Assembly (NCBI GenBank): GCA_018402155.1
Contig: JAGYJG010000001.1
Span: 880,198 to 944,197 of the forward strand
Direction: 5' to 3'
Origin: Bacteroidia bacterium
GTDB lineage: Bacteria; Bacteroidota; Bacteroidia; NS11-12g; UBA9320
Length of the DNA: 64,000 nt
The notes under the pieces are model-generated. The model saw only the letters and a list, made by a program, of their open reading frames with translations. It had not been told where the DNA came from and did no database searches. Shown piece by piece: positions 57,422-63,995 of this stretch. Within the stretch, counting starts at the first letter, position 1. Every line of letters begins with the position of its first letter. Made by a program: the position numbers and the translations under genes.

Positions 57422-57777
57422 AGCAATTAAACAAACCATATTCCTATAAAAGCAAAAAATCTAATCTCAATATTAGCATTTATTACATTTGCTAATTGTC
57501 AAAAATAACAAGGTTGCATTGTTCTTATGTGAGCATTTTTTTTGGTCTTGATAAGTATTTTTTATTTTATACTAGCACCTTTAGTGAGTTTGAGATTAAA
57601 TAAACTTGACAGTGCTATAATGACGCCCCACCGCAATATTTATCCACTTCATTAATTTTTACGTTCCATAACATACTAAAGGCATTAAATTTGTTCTGTA
57701 ACAAGGAAAATCATTTCTTAAACAATACGATTTTAATTTAAATAAATTGTATGTCAAAAGCATACGACAACCATCAA

Positions 57778-57825
57778 ATGAAAACGAACAGGCTTGTATT
57801 GATTATTTCATTTATCCTACCTCTG
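57778..57825 (+). pseudogene. Short exported-peptide gene interrupted by the IS element
   Basis: ATG at 57778 opens a hydrophobic N-terminus (MKTNRLVLIISFILPL) that is cut at the IS boundary. If the IS is removed, the sequence after 59089 continues in frame as SMIKFLQIDKN to a stop at 59123-59125, one base before the attC-like box GGCCAAC. This is a plausible very small disrupted cassette gene, but the product is short. Confidence 0.4.
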
Positions 57826-57877
57826 GTTGTAGGCTCCCCTTTTTTAGTACAGTTAAAAAGTAGACAAATATACATAT

Positions 57878-58762
57878 TTAGTTAATTATTTCTATAGTGT
57901 TAATCAATGCTGCCTGAAGCGGAGGCGTAGCCGAAGCGGAAGGCAGCATTGATTGGGTTTTTTCTTTATACCCCTGTGGGCTCATACCACCAAGGGCATC
58001 ATGGGGTCTTTCTAGGTTATAATCTTGAATCCAGTTTTCCGTCACTTCTCTAACCTCATCAATACTATCAAAGAGATAAGCATCTAGTACTTGTGTTCTG
58101 TAAGTTCCATTAAAGCGCTCTATAAGTGAGTTTTGAGTTGGTTTGCCTGGCTGAATATATTTGAAATCTATGCCATGTATTTGACCCCATTCTGTGCTTA
58201 ATTTAGCGACAAATTCTGGACCATTATCCATGCGTATTTTTTGTGGTTTGCCATGTTTATTGATTAAATGATTGAGCACCCATATTACTCGGCTGCTTTT
58301 TAACGAATAATCGGTTTCAATAAATAAAACCTCTCTGTTATAGTCATCTATCACATTAAAACTTCTAAATTTTCTGCCATTTATCAATGCATCACTCATA
58401 AAATCTATACTCCAGCTTTGGGTAAATTGTTCTGGGATTATGATGGGTTCTTTTATCCTTGCAGGCAATCGCTTTTTCTTCTTTCTGCGCATGGGTAAGC
58501 CCATTTGCTTATAAACCCTATGTAAGCGTTTATGATTAATCTGTTCGCCTTTATTTCTAATACGGTAATAGCACTTCCAAAAACCTTCTCTAGGATGGAC
58601 TTCACTCAATTCACTCAAGCGTTCTATTAAATAATGATCATCCTTTATGGAACTGTAACTTATACTGCTTCTGCTGATGTGCAGGATACGGCAACCCCTG
58701 CTTTTGCCGTAGTGTTTCAGTTCTTTTTGGATGATGCGCTTTTGGCAGGGCTTTAAAACTTT
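57878..58762 (-). CDS. IS3-family transposase OrfB (frameshift product)
   Basis: The catalytic part of the transposase, read in the -1 frame from the slippery run at 58759-58765; the frame is open from there through KVLKPCQKRIIQKEL and SRGCRILHISRSSISY. The rve integrase core has the DDE set as SIDFMSD, RMDNGPEF and SLIERFNG. The C-terminal tail carries an unusual perfect 14-bp inverted repeat (57902-57915 with 57941-57954) around a GC-rich loop, adding a non-family tail (MLPSASATPPLQAAL). Otherwise it looks intact. Confidence 0.88.
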   Translation of the reverse strand, partial: KVLKPCQKRIIQKELKHYGKSRGCRILHISRSSISYSSIKDDHYLIERLSELSEVHPREGFWKCYYRIRNKGEQINHKRLHRVYKQMGLPMRRKKKKRLPARIKEPIIIPEQFTQSWSIDFMSDALINGRKFRSFNVIDDYNREVLFIETDYSLKSSRVIWVLNHLINKHGKPQKIRMDNGPEFVAKLSTEWGQIHGIDFKYIQPGKPTQNSLIERFNGTYRTQVLDAYLFDSIDEVREVTENWIQDYNLERPHDALGGMSPQGYKEKTQSMLPSASATPPLQAALINTIEIIN

Positions 58763-59019
58763 TTTTCAATAATCTCCTTGGCCATTTGATGGTCTAAGGC
58801 TAAGGTGGCATACATCTGCTTAAGCTTGCGGTTCTCATCTTCTAACTCCTTTATACGCCTTAGTTCTTTACCTGTCATGCCTGCATAGCGCTCTCGCCAT
58901 TTGTAAAACGTTGCTTTGCTTACACCATGTTCGCGGCTTATTGCTTCTGAACTCTTGCCATTCTCAAACTCCTTTAAAATCTTTGCGATTTGTTCTGGAT
59001 TAAATCTACTTTTTCTCAT
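58753..59019 (-). CDS. IS3-family transposase OrfA
   Basis: An 88-residue helix-turn-helix protein: RKSRFNPEQIAKILKEFENG, then SREHGVSKATFYKWRERYAG, then a leucine-rich coiled segment (ELEDENRKLKQMYATLAL). It binds the IS ends. Near its end A-AAA-AAG (58759-58765, minus strand) lies in the correct frame for -1 slippage into OrfB before the stop. Confidence 0.9.
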   Translation of the reverse strand: MRKSRFNPEQIAKILKEFENGKSSEAISREHGVSKATFYKWRERYAGMTGKELRRIKELEDENRKLKQMYATLALDHQMAKEIIEKKF

Positions 59020-59125
59020 GCTTTTTTTACGGTTTAAAATTATTAATTTTCTACTTTTATTCCGTACTATTTTTGGGGGAGCTTACAACAGTATGATCAA
59101 GTTCCTTCAGATAGATAAAAACTAA

Positions 59126-59412
59126 GGCCAACAGCAAGCATAAAATATAGGGCAGTTCTGTGGTTATCCTCAGTTCGTAGCTCGCAGCCACTTTTTGTTC
59201 CGGTGGAATGGAAAGTGCTTCGAAACCGCCACCTTTTTATAGCTGCAAACCTTTATTCGGCATACAAAGAAAGCTAACCGCACAAACAACACATTTGGTT
59301 TTTGCCGACACAAAAGTCAACGCTGAAAAACCAAAAGAGCTGTTTTTTGCCAACGCTCGGACGGGAAAGCACTTCGAAATCTGCTACTGCCCATACACTA
59401 GCCGTTAGGCAC
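59126..59412 (+). repeat. attC-like segment with long loop
   Basis: GGCCAAC (59126-59132) follows a stop codon directly. GGGCAGT near 59160 pairs with ACTGCCC near 59385, close to CTAGCCGTTAGGCAC (GTTAGGCAC at 59404-59412). The ~220-base loop contains CTAACCGCACAAACAACACA and a later TTTTGCCAAC, fragments resembling other such sites. GTTAGGCAC is the left box of the next gene group. Confidence 0.5.
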
Positions 59413-59483
59413 AAGGCCTAAAGACTACGCAAAAAGTATTCAACTTTCGGTAATTAACATAATTTAATACTTTAACCACGTTT

Positions 59484-59491
59484 TAGTTTTG
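59484..59491 (+). promoter_or_regulatory. -7 box of the SDR operon
   Basis: TAGTTTTG, 27 bases before the SDR start at 59519. It shows that this cassette-like group carries its own promoter. Confidence 0.5.
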
Positions 59492-59518
59492 CATCATAAC
59501 CATTGATAAATATAAAAA

Positions 59519-60295
59519 ATGAGCAAAACAGCATTAATAACAGGAGCAAGTAGTGGAATAGGTAAAGAACTTGCAAGAATTCATGCAGAAAACGGAGGCA
59601 ATTTAATCATTGTTGCTAGAAGAGGAGAAAACTTAATTGAATTAAAAAATGAATTAGAAAAAAAACATAATATCCAAGTTGCAACACTTATAAAGGATTT
59701 AAGTATTGTTGGTTCAGCGAAAGAAATTTATGAAGAAGTAAAAGCCTTAAACATTCAAGTTGATTATTTAATGAATAATGCAGGTTTTGGCTTGCGTGGA
59801 AAATTTCAGGAACTTGATTGGGCAAGACAGCAGCAAATGATAAACCTAAACATGGTTTCTCTTACGGAACTAATGTATTTGTTTTTACCAGAAATGATTG
59901 GTAGAAACGAAGGCAAAATATTGAATGTTTCATCTACAGCAGCGTTTTTCCCTGGGCCATTGCAAGCGATTTATTATGCAACAAAATCATACGTTAATTT
60001 TTTAAGCAATGCCGTTTCTGAAGAATTGCACGATACCAACATTAGCATAAGCACGCTTATGCCTGGAGCTACCGAAACCGAATTTGCAAAAACAGCAGAT
60101 ATGGATAAAACCAGTATGTTTGCAAAAACAGTTTCTGCACGAAGCGTAGCTCAAGCTGGCTATGATGGAATGTTAGATGGAAAATTAAACATCATTTCCG
60201 GGCTAACATTTTCGCAAAAAACAATGGTTTCAATGATACCTTTTATACCCAAAAAAGTAATGCTAAAACAAGTGCGACAAATGCAAGAAGTATAA
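59519..60295 (+). CDS. Short-chain dehydrogenase/reductase
   Basis: A 258-residue classical SDR, an NAD(P)-dependent oxidoreductase. The cofactor motif is TGASSGIGKELA near residue 8, followed by IVARRGENL, and NNAGFG near residue 90. The catalytic Ser lies in LNVSSTAAFF and the YATKS motif (Tyr and Lys) follows ~13 residues later. PGATETEFA follows. It is of the DltE/YqjQ-like type, with no substrate evident. It is the first of three genes between matching inverted boxes (59404 and 61742). Confidence 0.9.
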   Translation: MSKTALITGASSGIGKELARIHAENGGNLIIVARRGENLIELKNELEKKHNIQVATLIKDLSIVGSAKEIYEEVKALNIQVDYLMNNAGFGLRGKFQELDWARQQQMINLNMVSLTELMYLFLPEMIGRNEGKILNVSSTAAFFPGPLQAIYYATKSYVNFLSNAVSEELHDTNISISTLMPGATETEFAKTADMDKTSMFAKTVSARSVAQAGYDGMLDGKLNIISGLTFSQKTMVSMIPFIPKKVMLKQVRQMQEV

Positions 60296-60323
60296 GCACT
60301 ATTAATACTAAAAAAATAAAAAA

Positions 60324-60821
60324 ATGGATTTTATAAACAACACAAATAATTGGGTAAAAGGCGAAATATTTGAAGGCACTGCTATCGCTGTTTTTGGAAT
60401 ACTCACGCTATTTACTGCATTTTTATTTTGGAAATTCGGAGAAACACCTCATGCGAAAGCATTAACAATTCCCACAATAGTACTTGGTTTTTTGTTGTTA
60501 TCCATGGGGGTTACAATGTACACTTCTAATCAGAAAAGAGTTAAAGAGTACCAAAACCAATACCAAGAAAACCCAAGCGAATTTATTAAACAAGAAAAAG
60601 AGCGAGTGGAAGGCTTTCAGTACTTATATACCATTTCAAAAGTTATAGCTACTGCTGTTTTTATTTTTGCTGTTTTTGGTTTTTGGTTTACTAAAAATGC
60701 TACAACGCAAAGTATTGCTATTGTCTTTCTAATGTTGGGGGTTTCTCTTTTAGTGATCGATTATTTTTCAGAAGAAAGAGCGACTATTTATTATGCCGAA
60801 ATTGTTAAAGTATTAAAATGA
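60324..60821 (+). CDS. Small integral membrane protein
   Basis: A 165-residue protein with four hydrophobic segments (about residues 17-37, 46-64, 105-122 and 132-148) and a charged central loop rich in Gln, Glu and Lys (SNQKRVKEYQNQYQENPSEF). I do not recognise a family with known function. It lies between the SDR and AraC genes, and its stop overlaps the AraC start by four bases, so the three are probably co-expressed. Confidence 0.75.
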   Translation: MDFINNTNNWVKGEIFEGTAIAVFGILTLFTAFLFWKFGETPHAKALTIPTIVLGFLLLSMGVTMYTSNQKRVKEYQNQYQENPSEFIKQEKERVEGFQYLYTISKVIATAVFIFAVFGFWFTKNATTQSIAIVFLMLGVSLLVIDYFSEERATIYYAEIVKVLK

Positions 60822-61732
60822 AAGAAATAGTAAGCATATCAACCGTTTCAGAAGCCTACAAATTTTTGAATTTAGGAAAACCGAAGCATCCGTTAATTTC
60901 TGTTTTACGGCTTGGCAATTTGCTTGGAAATATGGACATTGATAATTTGAAATATTCTATTGGATTATATCAAATTAGCCTAAAAGACAATTGCTCATTT
61001 ACGATTGCAAACTACGGCAGAAATTCATACGACTATCAAGAAGGAACTATGATTTTTACCGCACCCAATCAAGTTTTAGAATATAGTAAGTCTGAAAATT
61101 ATAAGGAAGATAATGGTTGGACACTGCTATTTCATCCTGATTTAATCCGAAAATCGGAGCTATCCGAAAAGATAGCAAAGTACTCCTTTTTTAATTATGC
61201 ATCTAATGAAGCTTTGCATTTATCTGAAGAAGAAAGAAAAACAGTAACACAGATTGCTGAAAAAATTGAAATTGAATATGGTAATAATATTGACACTCAT
61301 AGTCAAACTTTAATCATTTCAAATTTAGAATTACTTCTTAATTATTGCCTCAGATTTTACGACCGACAGTTTTATACACGAACAAATCTAAATAAAGATA
61401 TAGCTAGTGAATTTGAACATTTATTAAGAGATTATTACGCTAAAAACAAACAATTAGAATTAGGAATACCTACAGTACAATTTTGTGGTGAATCACTGAA
61501 CATATCGCCTAAATATTTGAGTGATTTACTGCGAAAAGAAACTGGACAAAGTACACAAGACCATATTCATAAATACATTATTGAAGAAGCAAAAAATAAA
61601 TTGCTTAATTCAGTTGAAAGTGTAAGTGAAATTGCATATTCATTAGGATTTGAATACCCACAATATTTCAGTAAAATATTCAAGAAAAAAACTTCATTAA
61701 GCCCAAATGCATTTAGAAAAAGTCTTAATTAG
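60818..61732 (+). CDS. AraC-family transcriptional regulator
   Basis: A 304-residue regulator. The N-terminal ~190 residues are a cupin-like sensing domain (LLFHPDLIRKS in the usual position). The C-terminal ~100 residues hold two helix-turn-helix motifs, LNISPKYLSDLLRKETGQS and VSEIAYSLGFEYPQYFSKIFKKKTSLSPNAFRK, the latter being the AraC signature. It probably controls its own operon in response to an unknown small molecule. It is followed 10 bases later by the right-hand box GTGCCTAAC at 61742. Confidence 0.9.
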   Translation: MKEIVSISTVSEAYKFLNLGKPKHPLISVLRLGNLLGNMDIDNLKYSIGLYQISLKDNCSFTIANYGRNSYDYQEGTMIFTAPNQVLEYSKSENYKEDNGWTLLFHPDLIRKSELSEKIAKYSFFNYASNEALHLSEEERKTVTQIAEKIEIEYGNNIDTHSQTLIISNLELLLNYCLRFYDRQFYTRTNLNKDIASEFEHLLRDYYAKNKQLELGIPTVQFCGESLNISPKYLSDLLRKETGQSTQDHIHKYIIEEAKNKLLNSVESVSEIAYSLGFEYPQYFSKIFKKKTSLSPNAFRKSLN

Positions 61733-61741
61733 AAAAGCCCA

Positions 61742-61780
61742 GTGCCTAACATCCCCTACAAAAAGTTATCGTTAATTGGG
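61742..61780 (+). repeat. Short attC-like site closing the SDR group
   Basis: GTGCCTAAC (61742-61750) is the exact complement of GTTAGGCAC at 59404. After about 20 bases comes ATCGTTAATTGGG, giving the next G|TT junction. The hairpin between is minimal, so this site may be shortened. Confidence 0.5.
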
Positions 61781-61873
61781 AAAATACGACAGAAACAACA
61801 AAACAATAAATTTCAAAGGCGAAAACCGCTCAGCCTTTTTTAACAGAGTAGGAAAATTTAAAAACAAAACAAA

Positions 61874-62383
61874 ATGACAAAAAACACTAGTCCGCCTTTT
61901 GGCGTGAAATCAAGACCCATTGTACTGCTCACTGCAGGCTTGCTTTGGGCCGGCTTAGCACAAGCTCAAGAAAGTGCAAACGCCTCTGGTGGTGATGCCA
62001 CAGGAAGCGGAGGAACAGTTGGTTACAGCGTAGGACAGGTAGTTTACACCACCAACACGGGAAGCACAGGAAGTGTAGCACAAGGTGTGCAACATGCCTA
62101 CGAAATTTTTACCGTTGGTATTAAAGAAACAGCAATGAATATTTCTCTCACTGCTTTTCCCAACCCGACAACTGAAAATTTAACCTTGCAAATAAGCGAT
62201 TACAACAACGAAAAATTGTCGTATCAGTTATTTGATATGCAAGGAAAACAGTTAAGCAACGGACAAATAGTAGCCCAGCAAACACAAATAAACATGAGCA
62301 GTTTGCCTGTATCTACGTATTTTATCAACGTTATAAACCAAGAAAATAAAAAAGTTCAATCATTTAAAATAATCAAAAACTAA
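61874..62383 (+). CDS. Secreted small protein with T9SS sorting domain
   Basis: A 169-residue protein. An N-terminal signal peptide (LLTAGLLWAGLAQAQ) precedes a short glycine, serine and threonine-rich region (ANASGGDATGSGGTVGYSVGQVVYTTN). The last ~75 residues form a type IX sorting domain (LTAFPNPTTENLTLQ to FKIIKN). With almost no other domain it may be a carrier or partner of the next gene, which begins five bases after its stop. Function is unknown. Confidence 0.8.
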   Translation: MTKNTSPPFGVKSRPIVLLTAGLLWAGLAQAQESANASGGDATGSGGTVGYSVGQVVYTTNTGSTGSVAQGVQHAYEIFTVGIKETAMNISLTAFPNPTTENLTLQISDYNNEKLSYQLFDMQGKQLSNGQIVAQQTQINMSSLPVSTYFINVINQENKKVQSFKIIKN

Positions 62384-62388
62384 AAAAT

Positions 62389-63453
62389 ATGAAAAATATT
62401 TACTCAATAATCGCAGGTTTATTCATGACTACAAGCGTGTTCCTGCCGCAGCAGGCAAGCGCTCAATCACCCGAAAAAATGAGCTATCAAGCCGTTGTAC
62501 GTGACGGAAGTAATGCACTAGTTACCTCTACTGCCGTAGGAATGCAGATAAGCATACTACAAGGTTCTGCAAGCGGAACAGCCGTTTATGTAGAAACTCA
62601 AACACCAACCTCTAATGCCAATGGTTTAGTAAGTTTAGAGATAGGAACAGGAACTACTAGCGATGATTTTTCTGCTATTGATTGGTCAGCAGGTCCATAT
62701 TTCATCAAAACCGAAACTGACCCAACAGGTGGCACTTCTTACACCATTACAGGAACAAGCGAACTGTTAAGTGTTCCTTATGCTCTCCATGCAAAAACGG
62801 CTGAAACATTAATAGGTGGGATTACAGAAACCGACCCTATTTTTGGTGCTTCAGTAGCAAGCGCTATTACAGCAACCGATACTACTAGTTGGAGCAATAA
62901 ACAAGACCAATTAATAGCAGGTACTAACATCAGTATAAATGGTGATACAATAAGCGTAGGAAGTGGCTTCACACACTACATTGGCGAACTCTTTGGTGGT
63001 GGCATTGTGGTGGCGGTTTGGAAAGAAAGTGGTGTTGAAACAGGCTTGATAGCCTCTTTAACAGACCTTGCCTTACAAGCACAATTCAGCTCTATTACAG
63101 GAACACTAATAGGATTTGATGAAGCATCGAGCGTAATTTATGGACAAGAAAATACAACTGCCATAGTTGCTCAAGGTGATACAAGTGGTGCGGCATACCT
63201 TTGCGACAATTATTCTTCGGGTGGATTTAGTGATTGGTATTTGCCCGCATCATGGGAATTAGATCAATGCTACAATGCCAAATTTGTTATAACCCAAATT
63301 TTGGGGCGATCCAATGGTTTTTCTTGGGGGTTCTATTGGAGTTCTATGGAGTTCGGCAAAGACTTTGCGTGGTATAGGGATTTCGGTTTCGGTAAGATGG
63401 GCTACACTGGTAAGGGTCAGAGGTACAGTGTTCGTGCGGTCAGGAGATTTTAA
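62389..63453 (+). CDS. DUF1566-domain protein, candidate DGR target
   Basis: A 354-residue exported protein. The signal peptide covers residues 1-26 (PQQASAQ). Residues 28-140 form a tail-fibre or adhesin-like module with SYQAVVRDGSNALV and ETQTPTSNANGLVSLEIG, a common Bacteroidota exported-repeat start. Residues ~190-354 form a DUF1566/C-type-lectin-like domain ending GGFSDWYLPASWELD, YWSSMEF, and VRAVRRF at the C-terminus. The final ~50 codons have the codon pattern of a variable repeat of a diversity-generating retroelement (see that entry). No reverse transcriptase is nearby. Likely a surface ligand-binding protein. Confidence 0.82.
   Translation: MKNIYSIIAGLFMTTSVFLPQQASAQSPEKMSYQAVVRDGSNALVTSTAVGMQISILQGSASGTAVYVETQTPTSNANGLVSLEIGTGTTSDDFSAIDWSAGPYFIKTETDPTGGTSYTITGTSELLSVPYALHAKTAETLIGGITETDPIFGASVASAITATDTTSWSNKQDQLIAGTNISINGDTISVGSGFTHYIGELFGGGIVVAVWKESGVETGLIASLTDLALQAQFSSITGTLIGFDEASSVIYGQENTTAIVAQGDTSGAAYLCDNYSSGGFSDWYLPASWELDQCYNAKFVITQILGRSNGFSWGFYWSSMEFGKDFAWYRDFGFGKMGYTGKGQRYSVRAVRRF
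63304..63450 (+). other. Putative DGR variable repeat at the 3' end of the DUF1566 gene
   Basis: The last codons encode YWSS (316-319), AW (327-328) and VRAVRRF (348-354) as constant anchors. Between them lie residues such as Phe, Gly, Asp, Tyr, Thr and Met, most in codons ending C or T (TTC, GGC, GAC, TTT, TAT, GAT, GGT, TAC). These are what adenine mutagenesis of AAC or AAT template codons would produce. A terminator-like hairpin lies 40-80 bases after the gene, as in DGRs. No template repeat or reverse transcriptase is in the window. Confidence 0.5.
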
Positions 63454-63492
63454 CTATTTATCAATTTAATATCGCGAAGCGGTCGATTTTAT

Positions 63493-63531
63493 AAAAAACT
63501 GGCAAGGAGTAAATCTCTTGTCAGTTTTTTT
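63493..63531 (+). terminator. Intrinsic terminator after the DUF1566 gene
   Basis: AAAAAACTGGCAAGGAG pairs with CTCTTGTCAGTTTTTT (63493-63509 with 63515-63530, one bulge and one G-T pair) around a TAAAT loop and runs into the T tract. Confidence 0.75.
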
Positions 63532-63563
63532 ATTTAAAAGATTATATTGAAGTTCTAACACAA

Positions 63564-63702
63564 CCAACGAAACGCTAAACATGGGCTAAAATTAAGTGGC
63601 CGTTTGTACGTTATTAAACTTTGGTGCTTTTTACTTACTTTTATGTTGGCGGTCAGTGAATTTGTATTTGATGCCCACCAGCTTTTAGCCCAATCACGTT
63701 GG
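63564..63702 (+). repeat. Structured attC-like segment
   Basis: CCAACG (63564-63569) pairs with CGTTGG (63697-63702). Inside, TGGGCTAAAA (63582-63591) pairs with TTTTAGCCCA (63683-63692). The loop contains GTTGGCGGT at 63645-63653, the exact complement of the box ACCGCCAAC at 57321. AGTTCTAAC at 63551-63559, just outside, is the complement of GTTAGAACT at 48690. Confidence 0.6.
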
Positions 63703-63710
63703 AATATAGT

Positions 63711-63995
63711 ATGAACAAACTATTGAAAATAATTTTTACAATTGTCAACAAATACATGTCTGCCGACAAGCAATGTGAGAAGAAAACTTTGAAGAGTCTC
63801 CTCCAGCTGCGGATAAACGTTTGGATTGGTTGTAAGGTTTAATTACTTTTGGGGGAAATAGAAATGATACGTATAACCAGTTCACAATGTTTCATCGTAT
63901 ACCTTTTTAATGAGACACGTTTTCTATAGTGTACATAGTGGAAATATGCACAATAGGGGGTATGTATTGTGCATATACTATTGTTGGTGATAACC
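63711..63995 (+). repeat. Repeat copy D with small frame and 12-bp hairpin
   Basis: ATG 63711 opens the same small frame as copy B (MNKLLKIIFTIVNKYMSADK), truncated by a TAA after 43 residues. It ends in a perfect 12-bp hairpin, ATATGCACAATA (63944-63955) with TATTGTGCATAT (63965-63976), then ACTATT and GTTGGTGATAACC (63983-63995). The hairpin has the same placement as in A and C but different sequence, so pairing rather than sequence is kept. The next cassette-like segment begins at the window edge. Confidence 0.8.

Larger units (their letters stand above)
57826..59089 (-). mobile_element. IS3-family insertion sequence
   Basis: The ends carry inverted repeats GTTGTAGGCTCCCC (57826 onward) and the complement of GTTGTAAGCTCCCC (ending at 59089), continued by a shared TAGTAC and AAAAGTAGA. 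Between them are two frames joined by a -1 slippery run, typical of the IS3 family (IS150/IS407-like by wording). No clear target-site duplication is seen at either end. The element is oriented against the neighbouring genes. Confidence 0.85.

Noticed and set aside
59208-59408. Open frame of 66 codons upstream of the SDR operon
   Set aside because: It is composed of cassette-site sequence, has no promoter box and no recognisable start context, and overlaps the attC-like segment.
62389-63453. Possible reverse transcriptase or template repeat of a DGR in the window
   Set aside because: No reverse-transcriptase motif, accessory avd gene or adenine-rich near-copy of the 3' end was found here, so only the target is reported.
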